The position numbers were made by a program, and so were the translations under genes. The notes below the pieces were generated by a model. The model had not been told where the DNA came from, did not search any database, and saw nothing but the letters and a program-made list of their open reading frames with translations. Below are positions 28,241 to 36,916 of a DNA stretch of 64,000 nt, piece by piece; the first letter of the stretch is position 1, and each line of letters opens with the position of its first letter. This DNA comes from Paracoccus beibuensis (lineage in GTDB: Bacteria > Pseudomonadota > Alphaproteobacteria > Rhodobacterales > Rhodobacteraceae), in contig NZ_JAOTBD010000004.1 of NCBI RefSeq assembly GCF_026162625.1, positions 124,001-188,000 on the forward strand, in the 5' to 3' direction.

Positions 28241-28409
28241 TGGGACGCAGGCCGATGGCACGCACGATCTCGTTGGCGCGGCTGATCACCGCGGCCTTTG
28301 GCTTGCCTTCGGGACGTGGGGCGGCGTTGCCGTCCCGGCGGCCCGGATTTGCTTTCGATGGGACCGACGCGAAAGGCGCGGCGGCGCGGTCTGCACGCGA
28401 TTTGGCCAT
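28206..28409 (-). CDS. small basic hypothetical protein
   Basis: 67 aa, very basic and Ala/Pro-rich at the N terminus (AKSRADRAAAPFASVPSKAN), ending with a more ordered segment (VISRANEIVRAIGLRPITGL, then SGPKIGY). Not recognised. The ATG at 28409 follows AGAGGG at a good distance. Its stop lies inside the 3' end of the plus-strand 226-aa gene. The size and charge suggest nucleic-acid binding but there is no direct evidence. Confidence 0.55.
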   Translation of the reverse strand: MAKSRADRAAAPFASVPSKANPGRRDGNAAPRPEGKPKAAVISRANEIVRAIGLRPITGLSGPKIGY

Positions 28410-28502
28410 GATCGAACCCTCTTTTGCTGCGGGCATGCCGCCCGATGTCCTTCATGATATAGGCAACGCACAGCAAATCCACAAGTTTCGCACGGCGTTC
28501 GC

Positions 28503-29039
28503 TCAGCGCAGGACGTTGCCCCGGTCGCTCTCTTGCCGGCGGAGCGGCAGCCGGTCGATGGCCCGCCCGATCTCTCGCGCGTCCCAAGGTGTCGGCCTGC
28601 GGATCTTGACCTGCCCGTCTTTGTCCAGCAACACCAGCGAAAAGCCGCGCGGGCGCAACTGCTGCCGCCAGATGCTGTTCGCCGCCGGATCGCTGTCGGT
28701 CACGATCACCACGTCGCGGGCCAGCAACGCCCGCCCGTCGCCGGTCAATGCCTCGATCTGTTCGACGAAGGCCGGGTCTTCGGGCGTGTCGGCGAAGACG
28801 ACGACGGGGCGCGCCTCCCACAGGAACTGCTGCGGCTCGACAGCAGACGCCTCGAACAGGGGCGGTGCGGGAAGGGCCAGGGGCGTCACGACGTCGTCCG
28901 CTGCCGAAGGCTGCCGCGACACCGGCGGCAACCGCGCCGGATTGCGCTGCACCACGCTGTCGGGATCGGGCGGCGGTGCATCGCGGCCCGGCCCCATCGC
29001 GGCCAGAACCATCATGAAGATCAGGACTCTCAACTTCAT
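28503..29039 (-). CDS. DUF4174-domain protein, second paralogue
   Basis: 178 aa. An N-terminal hydrophobic segment (MKLRVLIFMMVLAAMG) suggests export or anchoring; a Pro-rich spacer of about 40 residues follows. The C-terminal 110 residues match the gene at 27084: WEARPVVVFADTPED, DVVIVTDSDP, SLVLLDKDGQVKIRRPTPW, REIGRAIDRLPLRRQES. Function is unknown. I chose the ATG at 29039; longer frames run antisense through mcm. It is divergent from mcm with only 57 bases between. Confidence 0.75.
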   Translation of the reverse strand: MKLRVLIFMMVLAAMGPGRDAPPPDPDSVVQRNPARLPPVSRQPSAADDVVTPLALPAPPLFEASAVEPQQFLWEARPVVVFADTPEDPAFVEQIEALTGDGRALLARDVVIVTDSDPAANSIWRQQLRPRGFSLVLLDKDGQVKIRRPTPWDAREIGRAIDRLPLRRQESDRGNVLR

Positions 29040-29096
29040 CGGCACCTCGTCATGGTCTGAATATAGGCCGGGACGAGCCGCGGGAAAGGATGAACC

Positions 29097-31229
29097 ATGA
29101 CAAAACCGACGCTGCAGGATTGGCGCAAGCAGGCCGAGGCTGAATTGAAGGGCCGCGACCCCGACAGCCTGACCTGGCACACGCTGGAAGGAATCGCGGT
29201 CAAGCCGCTCTATACGCAGGACGACACGGTCGCGCTTGACCACATGGGCAGCCTGCCGGGCCTGGGGCCCTTCACCCGCGGTCCGCGCGCCACGATGTAT
29301 GCCGGGCGCCCCTGGACGATCCGGCAATATGCGGGCTTTTCCACGGCCGAGGAATCGAACGCCTTCTATCGCCGCAACCTGGCCGCCGGTCAGCAGGGCG
29401 TGTCCGTGGCCTTCGATCTGGCCACACATCGCGGCTATGACAGCGACCATCCGCGGGTCGAGGGCGACGTGGGCAAGGCCGGCGTCGCGATCGACAGCGT
29501 CGAGGACATGAAGATCCTGTTCGACGGCATTCCGCTGGACAAGGTCAGCGTCAGCATGACCATGAACGGTGCGGTCATCCCGATCCTCGCGAACTTCATC
29601 GTCGCCGGAGAGGAACAGGGTCACCCGCGTTCGGCGCTGTCGGGAACCATCCAGAACGACATCCTGAAGGAGTTCATGGTCCGCAACACCTACATCTATC
29701 CGCCCGAGCCCAGCATGCGGATCGTCAGCGACATCATCGAGTTCACCTCGGGCCAGATGCCGCGGTTCAACTCGATCTCGATCTCGGGCTATCACATGCA
29801 GGAGGCGGGCGCGAACCTGGTGCAGGAACTGGCCTTCACCCTGGCCGACGGACGCGAATACGTCCGCGCGGCCATCGCGGCGGGCATGGACGTGGATGCC
29901 TTCGCCGGGCGGCTGTCCTTCTTTTTTGCCATCGGCATGAACTTCTTCATGGAAATCGCGAAACTGCGCGCGGCGCGCCTGCTGTGGCACCGGATCATGT
30001 CGGAATTCCAACCCAAGAAGCAGGCAAGCCTGATGCTGCGAACGCATTGCCAGACATCCGGCGTATCCCTGCAGGAACAGGACCCCTACAACAACGTCAT
30101 CCGCACAGCGTATGAGGCGATGTCGGCGGCGCTTGGCGGCACGCAGTCGCTCCATACCAACGCGCTGGACGAGGCGATTGCCCTGCCGACCGACTTCAGC
30201 GCCCGCATCGCCCGGAACACCCAGCTGATCCTGCAGGAAGAAACCGGCATCACCCATGTCGTCGATCCGCTGGCCGGGTCGTACTACATCGAAAGCCTGA
30301 CGGCGGAGCTGGCCGAGAAAGCCTGGGCGCTGATCGAGGAGGTCGAAGAGATGGGCGGCATGACCAAGGCCGTCGCGTCCGGCATGCCCAAGCTGCGGAT
30401 CGAGGAAACGGCGGCGCGGCGCCAGGCCCTGATCGACCGGGGCGAAGATGTCATCGTCGGCGTCAACAAGTACCGCAAGGATCGAGAAGACCTGATCGAC
30501 ATCCTGGACATCGACAACATGGCGGTCCGCGACAGTCAGATCGCGCGCCTTCAGAAGATCCGGGCCAGCCGCGACGAAGCCGCCTGCCAAGCCGCACTGG
30601 AAGAGATCAACCGCCGCGCCCGCGAGGGCGGCAACCTGCTGGAGGCCGCCGTCGAGGCCGCCCGCGCCCGTGCCACAGTCGGAGAGATCAGCATGGCGAT
30701 GGAGAAGGAATTCGGCCGCCACCGCGCCGAGGTGAAGACCCTGGCTGGCGTCTATGGCGCCGCCTACGAAGGCGACGAGGGGTTCGCCCAGATCCAGAAG
30801 GACGTCGAGACCTTTGCCGAGGAGGAAGGCCGCCGCCCCCGCATGCTGGTCGTCAAGATGGGCCAGGATGGTCACGACCGGGGCGCCAAGGTCATCGCCA
30901 CTGCCTTTGCGGATATCGGCTTCGACGTCGACGTGGGTCCCCTGTTCCAGACGCCCGAGGAAGCCGCGCAGGACGCGGTGGACAACGACGTCCACGTTGT
31001 CGGCATCTCCAGCCAGGCGGCGGGGCACCGGACCCTTGCGCCCAAGCTGATCCAGGCGCTGAAGGCGCAAGGGGCCGAGGAGATCATCGTGATCTGCGGC
31101 GGCGTGATTCCGCAACAGGATTACGACTTCCTCAAGGCCGCCGGCGTCAAGGCGATTTTCGGGCCCGGCACGAACATCCCGTCCGCGGCGGCAGACATCC
31201 TGAATTTGATCCGCGCGACGCGACGCTGA
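29097..31229 (+). CDS. mcm: methylmalonyl-CoA mutase (B12-dependent)
   Basis: 710 aa, single-chain mutase converting methylmalonyl-CoA to succinyl-CoA with adenosylcobalamin. The catalytic TIM barrel has [17 protein letters not shown] and the substrate-binding STxEESNxFY type motif; [17 protein letters not shown] follows. The C-terminal cobalamin domain carries the base-off motif [12 protein letters not shown] (His ligand near residue 590), then [14 protein letters not shown] and the Gly-rich [10 protein letters not shown]. It completes the pccAB pathway. Start has GGAAAGGA upstream. No meaB or epimerase gene is in the window. Confidence 0.96.
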   Translation: MTKPTLQDWRKQAEAELKGRDPDSLTWHTLEGIAVKPLYTQDDTVALDHMGSLPGLGPFTRGPRATMYAGRPWTIRQYAGFSTAEESNAFYRRNLAAGQQGVSVAFDLATHRGYDSDHPRVEGDVGKAGVAIDSVEDMKILFDGIPLDKVSVSMTMNGAVIPILANFIVAGEEQGHPRSALSGTIQNDILKEFMVRNTYIYPPEPSMRIVSDIIEFTSGQMPRFNSISISGYHMQEAGANLVQELAFTLADGREYVRAAIAAGMDVDAFAGRLSFFFAIGMNFFMEIAKLRAARLLWHRIMSEFQPKKQASLMLRTHCQTSGVSLQEQDPYNNVIRTAYEAMSAALGGTQSLHTNALDEAIALPTDFSARIARNTQLILQEETGITHVVDPLAGSYYIESLTAELAEKAWALIEEVEEMGGMTKAVASGMPKLRIEETAARRQALIDRGEDVIVGVNKYRKDREDLIDILDIDNMAVRDSQIARLQKIRASRDEAACQAALEEINRRAREGGNLLEAAVEAARARATVGEISMAMEKEFGRHRAEVKTLAGVYGAAYEGDEGFAQIQKDVETFAEEEGRRPRMLVVKMGQDGHDRGAKVIATAFADIGFDVDVGPLFQTPEEAAQDAVDNDVHVVGISSQAAGHRTLAPKLIQALKAQGAEEIIVICGGVIPQQDYDFLKAAGVKAIFGPGTNIPSAAADILNLIRATRR

Positions 31230-32234
31230 CGCGTGGCGCGAACCTGGCTTCACATCGGCAGGCAAAAGACAGGTACGTCCGCCCTTGAGGACTGGCTGGC
31301 GGTGCCGGGGGGGCGTCCGGGAACGCGCCCGTCCCGCTTTGTGGCCAATTCACCAGCGGCGGTCCAGTCTGACGCTCGCCGATAAGGGCCGGTCAGATCA
31401 ACATCAGTGTTGTGGCGCCCTCGAAGCGGACCGGGAGCCCGCTGAAATCGTCGGGAAGGTTGTTGCTTCACCCCGCCCGCCCTGAGATACCGCCGCGACA
31501 GCCCTCACCGGCAACAGGATCGGGATGATGAGCCGCCTTCTTCAGGGCAGCTTTGCAGCCAAGGCCGGCCGCGCAGGCATCCCGTGCTGCGGCAGCCAAG
31601 CCCATCGAACGGGGCTTCGTCTATGGCTAGGTCTCGCGCAGCGGGGCCATGACCGGCTTCCCGAAGGCTTCGGCGGCCGCTACGAAAGTATCCGGCATCT
31701 TGAGGCCCTTCGACTTCTGGAAGAGCTGCATGCGTCGCTTATCGGGACCAGCGCTATCTTGCTTATCAAGCACTACGCCGATGGCGCGTTTGTCGGCCTC
31801 GAATCCGACGCCCTTGGGGAAGCCACAGGTCGCAGATACGACAGGCGTCGCGATGCGTCGTAGAAGCCAAGATCAGGATATTGCGGCGTCACGGGCGCCC
31901 GTGTCTTGCCGCGGCCGCGCCTACGCCCGATGCGTTCAGGCAACGTTGGTCCGTGCACCCCCTGAATCGTATACCGATGCCGCGTGCAGGCCGCGTCGTC
32001 GCCTGGAACAACGTGCTGCCGTCCAAGGAACAAGCACGACTTTGCACCAACGCGCGCCTGCTGGTTCATCGCCACGGGGCCCCAACTCGACACTGCCGGC
32101 GCCTCGCGACTTGCCGAGTCCTTGGGTGGAAATGCCGTCGCGGCATTTCGCGAACTGCACGCCGGGGCCTGATCGCTCATTGCCTCGGCGCGTCCGAGGT
32201 GGGAAAGCTGGGACCGAAAGGCGGGGGATGTGAC
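31230..32234. other. about 1 kb without an intact gene
   Basis: Several short frames are open on both strands here, but none has a family match, a good ribosome site and consistent codon use together. The 5' end carries a sulfotransferase-like start and the 3' end a plausible protein tail (separate pseudogene entry). On the minus strand a start-less frame ending at 31627 (FEADKRAIGVVLDKQ, KMPDTFVAAAEAFGKPV) also reads protein-like. This looks like decayed accessory DNA between mcm and the glycosyltransferase gene. Confidence 0.5.
31233..32172 (+). pseudogene. possible decayed KTGTS sulfotransferase-like gene
   Basis: From the GTG at 31233 the frame reads ARTWLHIGRQKTGTSALEDW, the classic N terminus of sulfotransferase-family proteins, in which HIGxxKTGTS is the PAPS 5'-phosphosulfate loop. 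It meets TAA at 31383-31385 after 50 codons. A frame ending at 32172 reads GPQLDTAGASRLAESLGGNA then VAAFRELHAGA, a plausible C terminus. The distance, about 940 bases, equals a normal 310-aa member. The middle is scrambled, so linking both ends is an inference. Confidence 0.35.
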
Positions 32235-33059
32235 ATGAGCGACGGACGGGACGGCAATTTCAAACAGATCATCTGCATCAAGTGGGGGACAAAGTTCGGG
32301 CCTGAATACGTGAACCGGCTTCATGCGATGATCGCCCGCAACATCACGCCCCCGTTCCGGCTGTTCTGTTTCACCGACGATGGGACGGGTCTGCATCCGG
32401 AAATCGCGGTGCGCCCGCTGCCCGACTTCACCTATGACGCGCCGCAGCGCACCCGCGGCAAGTGGCCGAAATCGCGCCTGTGGGGCGATCTTGGCGACGT
32501 GACGGGCGTGGTCCTGTTCCTGGACCTCGACGTGATCGTGACCGGGGATCTCGACCCGTTCTTCGCCTATGGCGACCCCGACGACACCATCCTGGGCCGC
32601 AACCCCAACACGCCGCTCGAGAAGATGGGCCAGACCTCGGTCTATCGCACGCGCGTAGGCAAGCTGGCACCGCTGCAGCAAATGTTCGCGGCCGACCCGC
32701 AGGGCGTTGCCGACAAGTACCGCTTCGAACAGCGATTCGTGACCAGGAACGCGCCCGGCGGCGTCAAGTTCTGGCCCCGCGGCTGGCTGGCGCACTTCCG
32801 CTTTCACTGCGTCCCGGTCTTCCCGCTGAACTACATCAGGGAACCGCGGATTCCCCGCGGCACGCGCATCGTGATGTTCCCCGGCAGCCTTAACCCGCCT
32901 GACGCCATCGTCGGCCGCTGGGACGAGGCCGACAAGGCCCGCCCGCCCCTGGCGCATCTGCGCGCCGCCTTCAGCGGCGACCGGCGCGAGGGGTTCGTCA
33001 AGCACCTGCGCCACTATGTCCGCCCGACGTCCTGGGTGTCCCGGCTCTGGCGGGAATGA
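32235..33059 (+). CDS. putative glycosyltransferase
   Basis: 274 aa. The DxD-type nucleotide-sugar site is clear: VVLFLDLDVIVTGDLDPFF near residue 90, preceded by RGKWPKSRLWGD. These are features of GT-A fold transferases. No membrane helix is present, so it is probably cytoplasmic or peripheral. The start is the ATG at 32235; the longer in-frame extension upstream has poor composition. It is followed closely by the HEPN-like and methyltransferase genes (3- and 0-base spacing), making a three-gene unit. Acceptor and donor cannot be predicted. Confidence 0.75.
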   Translation: MSDGRDGNFKQIICIKWGTKFGPEYVNRLHAMIARNITPPFRLFCFTDDGTGLHPEIAVRPLPDFTYDAPQRTRGKWPKSRLWGDLGDVTGVVLFLDLDVIVTGDLDPFFAYGDPDDTILGRNPNTPLEKMGQTSVYRTRVGKLAPLQQMFAADPQGVADKYRFEQRFVTRNAPGGVKFWPRGWLAHFRFHCVPVFPLNYIREPRIPRGTRIVMFPGSLNPPDAIVGRWDEADKARPPLAHLRAAFSGDRREGFVKHLRHYVRPTSWVSRLWRE

Positions 33060-33062
33060 CCG

Positions 33063-33584
33063 ATGCCCCTGCCCCGCGCGCCCGACCGTCTGCCGGAGGA
33101 GATGGCTGCCGCGCTCGGCCACGCCATCGCGGCCTTCGGCTTTCTTGAGGAGGCGCTGAAGCGCGCGATCTTCTCGCTCACCCGCAAGGGCTTGGGCGCG
33201 GATGCCAGCGACCTCGCGCTGGAAGCATGGCTGCAGCGGATCGAGGACATCGCCGATGATACGCTCGGCACGCTGATCGACAGCTTCCTGGCCACCGCCC
33301 GCCGGGCCGAGACGCCCGAACTGGCCCCTCTGACGCAAGAGCTTCCGCGCCTGCGCCGGATGCGCAACCTGCTCTGCCACGCGTCGTGGCGCCCCGGCGA
33401 CCGGCCCGGCCAATGGCACCCCACCTTCGTGAACACCCGTGGAGAGCGTCATCCCGGCGACATGTCGGCCGAAGACGTGCTGGAGATCCGCGACCGCACG
33501 CTGGCCGCGGCGCGCCGCGTCGTCCGCATCATGCGCGCCACCGGGATCGAAGGCCAATGGGCCGGACACGAGGACGATGACTGA
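33063..33584 (+). CDS. HEPN-like hypothetical protein with an RX4H motif
   Basis: 173 aa, mostly helical. An N-terminal acidic helix (FGFLEEALKRAIFSL) is followed by a helix bundle, and at residues 101-106 the sequence RNLLCH fits the RX4-6H motif of HEPN domains, with the polar residue after Arg typical of HEPN ribonucleases. The protein was not matched to a named family. HEPN proteins are often toxins or effector RNases, but no antitoxin (MNT) gene is adjacent. The stop abuts the ATG of the next gene, suggesting translational coupling. Confidence 0.6.
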   Translation: MPLPRAPDRLPEEMAAALGHAIAAFGFLEEALKRAIFSLTRKGLGADASDLALEAWLQRIEDIADDTLGTLIDSFLATARRAETPELAPLTQELPRLRRMRNLLCHASWRPGDRPGQWHPTFVNTRGERHPGDMSAEDVLEIRDRTLAAARRVVRIMRATGIEGQWAGHEDDD

Positions 33585-34028
33585 ATGCGCGTGACGCCAG
33601 ACTATCCGCCCGTCTGGCTTCTGGCGTTCATCGGCCTTGCCTGGGGCTGCGGGCGCCTTTTGCCGGCGGGTCCGCCGATCCTGCAACCGATCGGATGGGC
33701 GCTGACGGCGGCCGGGCTGGCGCTGGCGCTTTGGGCGGCGGCGTTGATGCTGCAGAGCCGCACGACGGTCGATCCGCATGGCCAGCCACAGGCACTGGTC
33801 ACCACCGGCCCCTTCGCCCTGTCGCGCAACCCGATCTACCTTGCGGACCTGCTGATCCTTCTGGGCGCCGCACTTGCCTTGGGTGCCTGGCTTGCAGCGC
33901 CGCTCCTGGTCTGGGCGCTGGCCCGCATCCTGGCCGCCCGCTTCATCCGGCCAGAGGAGGCGCGACTGGCCGCCGCTTTCCCGGCGGATTTCGCCCGCTA
34001 CGCCGCCCGCACGCGACGCTGGATCTGA
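33585..34028 (+). CDS. isoprenylcysteine methyltransferase-family membrane protein
   Basis: 147 aa with three or four hydrophobic segments. The C-terminal half shows the ICMT/phospholipid methyltransferase pattern: LVTTGPFALSRNPIYLADL (SAM-binding RNPxY motif), then a helix pair and the closing RPEEARLAAAFPADFARYAA, equivalent to the conserved EExxLxxxFGxxYxxY. The methyl acceptor is unknown in bacteria. It starts immediately after the HEPN-like gene and lies 73 bases before hom. Confidence 0.85.
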   Translation: MRVTPDYPPVWLLAFIGLAWGCGRLLPAGPPILQPIGWALTAAGLALALWAAALMLQSRTTVDPHGQPQALVTTGPFALSRNPIYLADLLILLGAALALGAWLAAPLLVWALARILAARFIRPEEARLAAAFPADFARYAARTRRWI

Positions 34029-34101
34029 AGGGCGCCTTTCGCGCGTTGCAACAGCCGCTCAGCCGCGCTAACACCCGCGAAATCAAGGATGAGAGGAACC
34101 C

Positions 34102-35391
34102 ATGACGTCCCCCCTCCGCCTCGGCATCGCCGGGCTTGGCACCGTCGGCATCGGTGTCGTCAAGATCGTCCAGAAGCACGCCGATCTGCTGGCGAAACGC
34201 TCGGGACGTCCGGTGGCCATCACCGCCGTTTCAGCACGCGACCGGATGAAGAACCGCGACGCCGACCTGTCCGCCTACCGGTGGGAGGTTGACCCGATGG
34301 CCGTCGCGACGGCCGACGACGTCGACGTGTTCATCGAGCTGGTCGGCGGCGACACGGGCATCGCGCGCGATAGCATCGAAGCCGCTTTGCGGGCCGGAAA
34401 GGATGTCGTGACCGCCAACAAGGCGCTGCTGGCGATGCACGGACAGGCCTTGGCGGAACTGGCCGAAAGCCTTGGCCGCGTGATCCGGTTCGAGGCTGCG
34501 GTGGCAGGCGGCATCCCGGTCATCAAGTCGATGACGGAATCGTTGGCCGGCAACCGCATCACCCGCGTGATGGGCGTCATGAACGGCACCTGCAACTATA
34601 TCCTGACCCGGATGGAAAGCGCGGGCCTGCCCTACGAGGCCGTCTTCGAGGAGGCGCGCCAGCTCGGCTATCTCGAGGCCGACCCGACGCTGGACGTGGG
34701 CGGCATCGATGCCGGGCACAAACTGGCGATCCTGTCCTCGATCGCCTTCGGCACGCAGGTCAGCTTCGACGCCGTCGAGATCGAGGGGATCGAGCGCGTC
34801 AGCATAGATGACATCCGCCGCGCGGCCGACATGGGCTATCGCATCAAGCTGCTGGGCGTCGCGCAGACGACCGCGCGAGGGCTGGAACAGCGCATGTCGC
34901 CCTGCCTCGTGCCCGCCGACAGCCCGCTGGGGCAGCTTGTCGGTGGTACAAACATGGTGGTGATCGAGGGCGACAGCGTCGGACAGATCGTCCTGCGCGG
35001 CGCAGGTGCCGGCGAAGGCCCCACCGCCAGCGCGGTCATGTCCGACATCATCGAGATTGCACGTGGCGTCCGCCTGCCCGTCTTCGGCCAGCCCGCCGAG
35101 ACGCTCGTGGCCGCTCAGCCTGCGCGAACCGCCGTTCCGGCCGCCTATTACATGCGCCTCGAACTGCAGGACAAGCCGGGGGCGCTGGCCAAGGTCGCGA
35201 CCGTGCTCGGCGATGCGGGCATCTCGATCGACCGGATGCGGCAATACGGCCAGCACAGCCCCGCCAGCGTTCCGGTCCTCGTCGTGACTCACAAGACCAC
35301 GCCCGAGGCGATCGACTTCGCCATTGAAGCCCTGCCCCGCACCGGCGTCCTTGTCAGCGACCCGGTGGAACTGCGGATCGAGGAAGTCTGA
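34102..35391 (+). CDS. hom: homoserine dehydrogenase
   Basis: 429 aa. N-terminal NAD(P)-binding GIAGLGTVGIGVVKI, VVTANKALLAMHG near residue 108, catalytic domain with AGGIPVIKSM and MGVMNGTCNYILTRM, and GYLEADPTLDVGGIDAGHK with the substrate-binding acidic residues. The C-terminal 80 residues form an ACT domain (YYMRLELQDKPGALAKVATV), which suggests feedback control by threonine. It reduces aspartate semialdehyde in the Met/Thr branch. GAGAGGAA lies upstream of the ATG. The stop overlaps the T-run of the opposing terminator. Confidence 0.96.
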   Translation: MTSPLRLGIAGLGTVGIGVVKIVQKHADLLAKRSGRPVAITAVSARDRMKNRDADLSAYRWEVDPMAVATADDVDVFIELVGGDTGIARDSIEAALRAGKDVVTANKALLAMHGQALAELAESLGRVIRFEAAVAGGIPVIKSMTESLAGNRITRVMGVMNGTCNYILTRMESAGLPYEAVFEEARQLGYLEADPTLDVGGIDAGHKLAILSSIAFGTQVSFDAVEIEGIERVSIDDIRRAADMGYRIKLLGVAQTTARGLEQRMSPCLVPADSPLGQLVGGTNMVVIEGDSVGQIVLRGAGAGEGPTASAVMSDIIEIARGVRLPVFGQPAETLVAAQPARTAVPAAYYMRLELQDKPGALAKVATVLGDAGISIDRMRQYGQHSPASVPVLVVTHKTTPEAIDFAIEALPRTGVLVSDPVELRIEEV

Positions 35392-35415
35392 AAAAAGGGG
35401 GGCCTCTGGTCCCCC
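35391..35415 (-). terminator. intrinsic terminator for the aldolase gene
   Basis: On the minus strand GGGGG, eight-base loop, CCCCCC, then six T. It lies about 65 bases beyond the fba stop and overlaps the hom stop codon. A second perfect hairpin, GCGCCCCC-GCAA-GGGGGCGC (35445-35464), precedes it. Confidence 0.8.
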
Positions 35416-35478
35416 GTCCCGCGCCGCCAGGCGCTGATGTCGTCGCGCCCCCGCAAGGGGGCGCGTCCGCTGGGTCGA

Positions 35479-36405
35479 TCAGGCGCCCTTGTAGATGTCC
35501 ACCAGCTTCTGCAGCATCTCGAGCGCGTCGGTGCGCGAGCGCTGGAAGCTGTTCCGCCCGATGATCGACCCGTTGCCGCCACCGCCGCGGATCGCCCGCG
35601 CGTCGTCGAAGACCGCATCGGCCCCCTTGGCCGCGCCGCCCGAGAAGACGACGATGCGACGCCCGCCGAAGCTCGCCTCCATGCAGTGCTTCACACGTGC
35701 CGCCTGCGTCGCCACGTCGATGCCCTTCTCCTCATAGACCTTCTTGGCCTCGGGCAGCATCAGGTGGTCCGTCGACAGCTTGATCTTGATGATGTGCGCA
35801 CCGATCAGCGCCGCGATCTGGGCGGCATAGGCGGCGACGTCGATGGCGGTCTCGCCGTCCTTGGTGATCGCCTCGCCGCGCGGATAGGACCAGATCACGG
35901 TCGCCACGCCCTTGGCGGCGGCCTCGCGTCGCATTTCGACGATCTCTTCGAACATGTCCAGCGCCATGTCCGAACCCGGATAGATGGTAAAGCCGATCGC
36001 CGCGCAGCCAAGGCGCAGCGCATCGTCAACCGAAGCCGTAACCGCCTGGTTCTTGCCTGCGGTGTTCGACATCAGGCTGTTGGCGCTGTTGACCTTCAGA
36101 ATCGTCGGGATCTGGCCCGCAAAGGTATCGGCCCCTGCCTCGATCATCCCCAGCGGCGCGGCATAAGCGTTCAAGCCCGCGTCGATCGCCAGCTGATAAT
36201 GGTAATGCGGATCATAGCCGGCGGGGTTCGGCGCGAAGGACCGGGCCGGGCCGTGTTCGAAGCCCTGGTCGACGGGCAGGATGATCATCTTGCCGGTGCC
36301 AGCCAGTTGGCCCGTCATCAGCATTCGCGCCAGTTGGGCCTTCACGCCCGGCGTCTCGCCTTCGTAATTGGCCAGGATGCGGCGCACCGTATCGGTCATC
36401 TGCAT
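35479..36405 (-). CDS. fba: class I fructose-bisphosphate aldolase (DhnA/FbaB type)
   Basis: 308 aa, class I aldolase of the FbaB/DhnA family (Schiff-base enzyme, unrelated in sequence to the class II zinc enzyme). Features: GTGKMIILPVDQGFEHGPARSF split near residue 40, the catalytic lysine in HIIKIKLSTDHL near residue 200, and the C-terminal phosphate-binding FSGGAAKGADAV and RGGGGNGSIIGRN. It interconverts FBP with the triose phosphates. I chose the ATG at 36405, which follows AGGAGAG, over the upstream start at 36513. Divergent from the 87-aa gene at 36618. Confidence 0.95.
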   Translation of the reverse strand: MQMTDTVRRILANYEGETPGVKAQLARMLMTGQLAGTGKMIILPVDQGFEHGPARSFAPNPAGYDPHYHYQLAIDAGLNAYAAPLGMIEAGADTFAGQIPTILKVNSANSLMSNTAGKNQAVTASVDDALRLGCAAIGFTIYPGSDMALDMFEEIVEMRREAAAKGVATVIWSYPRGEAITKDGETAIDVAAYAAQIAALIGAHIIKIKLSTDHLMLPEAKKVYEEKGIDVATQAARVKHCMEASFGGRRIVVFSGGAAKGADAVFDDARAIRGGGGNGSIIGRNSFQRSRTDALEMLQKLVDIYKGA

Positions 36406-36617
36406 GAGTTCTCTCCTCTGGTGTGGGCGTTGGATAACATGCACCGAATCCGCAGCAATGCTGGTTACGCTAACAAGTTCAGCTGCCTGAGAAATGATGC
36501 CGCACCGCAGCAAGGATGCGCCGGAAAAGCCGGTAAACTTCTATGAAAACAGAAGTCGATTACCGGACGATTTTTCACGATATCTGAAGAAGATCAGCCT
36601 GCAAGCGGAGGATAACC

Positions 36618-36881
36618 ATGTTCCTGACCACCACCCTTGGCCATTACCAGCTTCCGCGGTCAGATGCGGCACCGACGCCGGCACGGGTGCTGCCGGACGA
36701 CCAGCAGCGCGGTGCGGCAGGATCGTCGCCGGCAGAGCTTCCGCCGACCGAAATCACAAGGGCCGCCGAACGGGTCATCCCGCCGATGGCCTATAAGCAG
36801 TGGCTGAAGTTGCTGACGGGATACGAGGCAGGCGCCCGACCCGACGCGCAGAGCCCTGAGGGAGACGCCGACCGGACCTGA
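36618..36881 (+). CDS. small hypothetical protein between fba and pgk
   Basis: 87 aa, not recognised. A Pro/Ala-rich, probably disordered first half is followed by a short ordered segment (RVIPPMAYKQWLKLLTGYEAG). The ATG is preceded by a perfect GGAGGA ribosome site, which is the main argument for a real gene. It is followed by an 11-bp perfect bidirectional hairpin. Its location between two glycolytic genes is unexplained. Confidence 0.55.
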   Translation: MFLTTTLGHYQLPRSDAAPTPARVLPDDQQRGAAGSSPAELPPTEITRAAERVIPPMAYKQWLKLLTGYEAGARPDAQSPEGDADRT

Positions 36882-36882
36882 T

Positions 36883-36908
36883 CGGCCGGGGGGATCACCC
36901 CCCGGCCG
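36883..36908. terminator. bidirectional hairpin between convergent genes
   Basis: CGGCCGGGGGG, loop ATCA, CCCCCCGGCCG: an 11-bp perfect stem two bases after the stop of the 87-aa gene and nine bases before the pgk stop. No strong T-run on either side, but its stability and position between convergent genes make termination the likely role. Confidence 0.6.
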
Positions 36909-36916
36909 TGCAGTTC

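Noticed and set aside
31773..33779. 668-aa minus-strand frame over the glycosyltransferase and HEPN-like genes
   Set aside because: Mirrors three supported plus-strand genes; only its last part, in the decayed region, is uncertain.
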